From Mesorhizobium sp. WSM3859 (GTDB lineage: Bacteria > Pseudomonadota > Alphaproteobacteria > Rhizobiales > Rhizobiaceae), in contig NZ_NSGG01000002.1 of assembly GCF_002295065.1 (NCBI RefSeq), forward strand, positions 248,001 through 312,000: a stretch of DNA of 64,000 bases. Direction: 5' to 3'. Position numbers and translations under genes: made by a program. The notes below the pieces were generated by a model. The model did no database searches and was not told the origin of the DNA. It saw only the letters and a program-made list of their open reading frames with translations. Each line of letters opens with the position of its first letter. The first letter of the stretch is position 1. This document shows, piece by piece, positions 62,659-64,000 of this stretch.

Positions 62659-63756
62659 TCAGCGTTTTCCCAGAGTGATGGCGGCGCGCAAGCCGTCGCG
62701 GCCGAATTGCGCCATGTTCATGAAAATGTCGTAGGGCACCGGAATGTTCGCGGCATCGAGGATCGTTTCCTGCCTTTCATCCTCGACCCAGGGGTCGTGG
62801 ATCAGGATATGGTCGCCATCGTCACCGATGGCCAGCACCCAATGCGGCACCTTCTTGCCGAACATCAGGAAGCCGCTGATCAGCACCACCACCAGCTTGC
62901 CCTCTGCCAGGGCGTCGCGGATGTCGCCGATGCCGAAGGGGCGATAATTGACGGGGATGCCGTAAAGCTCGGCGCGGCGGCGGAAATCGACCTGGGCGAG
63001 CTCCATCACCCGGCGCTTGTCCTCGCTCCTCACCGACTGCAGGAACAGCGCGCCGTAGAAGGACACGAATATCTCGGCGGCGAGCCCGCTCTCATAGCCG
63101 GCGACGGCCAGGCCGAAAGGCTCGCAGCCGCCGGGACCCGACATCATGAAGACCGTGGTCGCCTCGCGCCAGAGGCGAATTTCCATGACCGGATCGGGCA
63201 CGAAGCCACGGTCGAAATTCGCCATCGCCATCATCAGGCAGCACGGGCCGCAGGTGAACTCGCAGGTCTGCTGGTAGAACGGCACTTTGGTTGCCGTGGG
63301 CGTGTCGCCGCGCAGCGTCTTTTCGTAGCGCAGCGCGGTCGCGCCATCCTCGTAGTAGTCGGGCTCGCGACCCAATTTCCGATAGCCGGCCTGCTCGTAG
63401 ATACGGATGGCGCGATCATTGTCCTCGCGCACTTCGAGGCGCAGCAACAGACGGTCGTGCTCGAAGGCCGCCTCTTCCGCGGCCGCGAGCAGGAGCCGGC
63501 CAATACCGAGGCGGCCGAAGAAGGGACCGACAGCGATGGAATAGAGCCGAGCCACGCCGCTGCCCTTGCGAAACAGGACCACCGCATAGCCGGCGACACG
63601 GCCCTCGTTTTCGGCCACCAGCATCTCGGCGGTCTCGCGTTCGATGAACTGGCGAAAGGAGCGGCGCGACAGCCTGTCGCCAGGAAACACGGCCTTCTCG
63701 ATGGCGGCGAGGTCATCGACGTCTGACGCGCGGGCCTTGCGGATCTCGGCAGGCAT
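62659..63756 (-). CDS. GNAT acetyltransferase fused to C39-like peptidase
   Basis: A 365-residue two-domain protein. Residues ~1-145 form a GNAT acetyltransferase (IRKARASDVDDLAAIEKAVFPGDRLS; LYSIAVGPFFGRLGIGRLLL; RIYEQAGYRKLG). Residues ~155-365 form a peptidase C39-like domain with QQTCEFTCGPCCLMMAM (catalytic Cys near 169) and PHWVLAIGDDGDHILIHDP (His, Asp near 305-325). C39 peptidases usually cut double-glycine leaders. It lies four bases upstream of the RLAN-type ATP-grasp gene and is likely co-translated. This pairing is known as a conserved but functionally undefined module. Confidence 0.9.
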   Translation of the reverse strand: MPAEIRKARASDVDDLAAIEKAVFPGDRLSRRSFRQFIERETAEMLVAENEGRVAGYAVVLFRKGSGVARLYSIAVGPFFGRLGIGRLLLAAAEEAAFEHDRLLLRLEVREDNDRAIRIYEQAGYRKLGREPDYYEDGATALRYEKTLRGDTPTATKVPFYQQTCEFTCGPCCLMMAMANFDRGFVPDPVMEIRLWREATTVFMMSGPGGCEPFGLAVAGYESGLAAEIFVSFYGALFLQSVRSEDKRRVMELAQVDFRRRAELYGIPVNYRPFGIGDIRDALAEGKLVVVLISGFLMFGKKVPHWVLAIGDDGDHILIHDPWVEDERQETILDAANIPVPYDIFMNMAQFGRDGLRAAITLGKR

Positions 63757-63963
63757 GCGGGCTTGGGAGAACCTCGATTGGGTTTAAGAAACGGCCCCGG
63801 TGGATGCGTCGCGAATACTGGCCGAAGCGCCAGTATTCATCAAGCGCTATCGCTCCTTGATTAGGGCCGAATTGTGACAGTTTCCGCGGCCGCAGCAAAG
63901 GGCCAAGCGTTTGAACAGAATTGCTGTTCAAGCGACTGCCGGCCGCCGAAAAACGCAGCCGGT
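63757..63963. other. Intergenic region with two hairpins
   Basis: Contains GAATACTGGC / GCCAGTATTC (about 63812-63838) and, just after, ATCAAGCGCTATCGCTCCTTGAT, both palindromic. No T tract follows, so these are not clear terminators. No gene supported. Confidence 0.5.
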
Positions 63964-64000
63964 TCAGCTTGATATGCCGGCCAGCAGCTGGCCATAGGCG
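63964..64000 (-). CDS. Possible 3' end of a minus-strand gene
   Basis: In the frame ending at TGA (63964-63966) the last codons before the window edge read AYGQLLAGISS, a plausible protein end. Only eleven residues are visible, so the gene's identity and even its reality are uncertain. Confidence 0.35.
   Translation of the reverse strand, partial: AYGQLLAGISS

Overview
The window is GC-rich chromosomal DNA from an alphaproteobacterium of the order Rhizobiales, most likely Mesorhizobium or a close relative. Three things support this: the core order rplI ... dnaB-radA-cvpA-purF, the product set (PssA/Psd phosphatidylserine pathway, citramalate synthase, Rsm22-type methyltransferase, TIGR02301 protein, several LysR regulators), and many short palindromic intergenic repeats of the kind common in rhizobial chromosomes. 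I see no rRNA, tRNA, CRISPR array, insertion sequence, prophage, integrase or conjugation gene. This is ordinary backbone chromosome with accessory gene pairs.

Layout. 1-9.3 kb: the end of rplI, cyclopropane fatty acid synthase, a YnfA-like membrane protein and an Rsm22-like methyltransferase, then dnaB, radA, cvpA and purF. 9.4-19 kb: an SDR, an OsmC protein divergent from a WG-repeat protein, an S10 carboxypeptidase, two adjacent EamA exporters, and a LysR regulator divergent from a tautomerase. 19-29 kb: membrane lipid functions (Aas-like acyltransferase/ligase, pssA-psd), an SMP-30 lactonase, an ArsR regulator overlapping an Atm1-type ABC exporter gene, a LysM envelope protein and a LOG-family hydrolase. 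29-38.8 kb: LysR, RraB/DUF695-like, ProC-like and small membrane proteins, then a GntR regulator divergent from an idonate/gluconate dehydrogenase pair (idnD-idnO type), DoxX, a TPR protein and a Tat-exported beta-lactamase-fold hydrolase. 39-48.3 kb: a CorA/ZntB transporter, GST, RarD, cimA, a tightly overlapping five-gene operon (DUF559, VOC, two GFA proteins, prolyl aminopeptidase) and cysS. 48.6-60.4 kb: an SRAP (YedK) protein lacking the usual Cys2, NUDIX, TIGR02301, dihydroorotase, ygfZ plus an HD hydrolase, a PAS-PAS-GGDEF-EAL protein, a desaturase divergent from a LysR regulator, and a RidA-like protein. 60.7-63.8 kb: DUF3303, then a two-gene operon of a GNAT/C39-peptidase fusion and an RLAN/RimK ATP-grasp ligase. 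The window ends in what may be the tail of another minus-strand gene.

Recurring features. At least 17 intergenic repeats fall into four palindromic families (here called A to D), and nearly all sit within a few tens of bases of a stop codon; several overlap it. Four divergent regulator/target gaps hold clean dyads that read as candidate operators: ArsR, two LysR pairs, and the GntR/idn pair. A third LysR gap holds a weaker one.

The most promising uncharacterised system is the GNAT-C39 plus ATP-grasp operon at 61.2-63.8 kb, a layout that suggests peptide or amide-bond chemistry. The clearest molecular oddities are the SRAP protein beginning Met-Ala instead of Met-Cys, the Aas-like protein with an altered acyltransferase active site, and a YnfA-like start codon buried in the terminator hairpin of cfa. 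All family assignments come from reading motifs by eye; no database search was possible.
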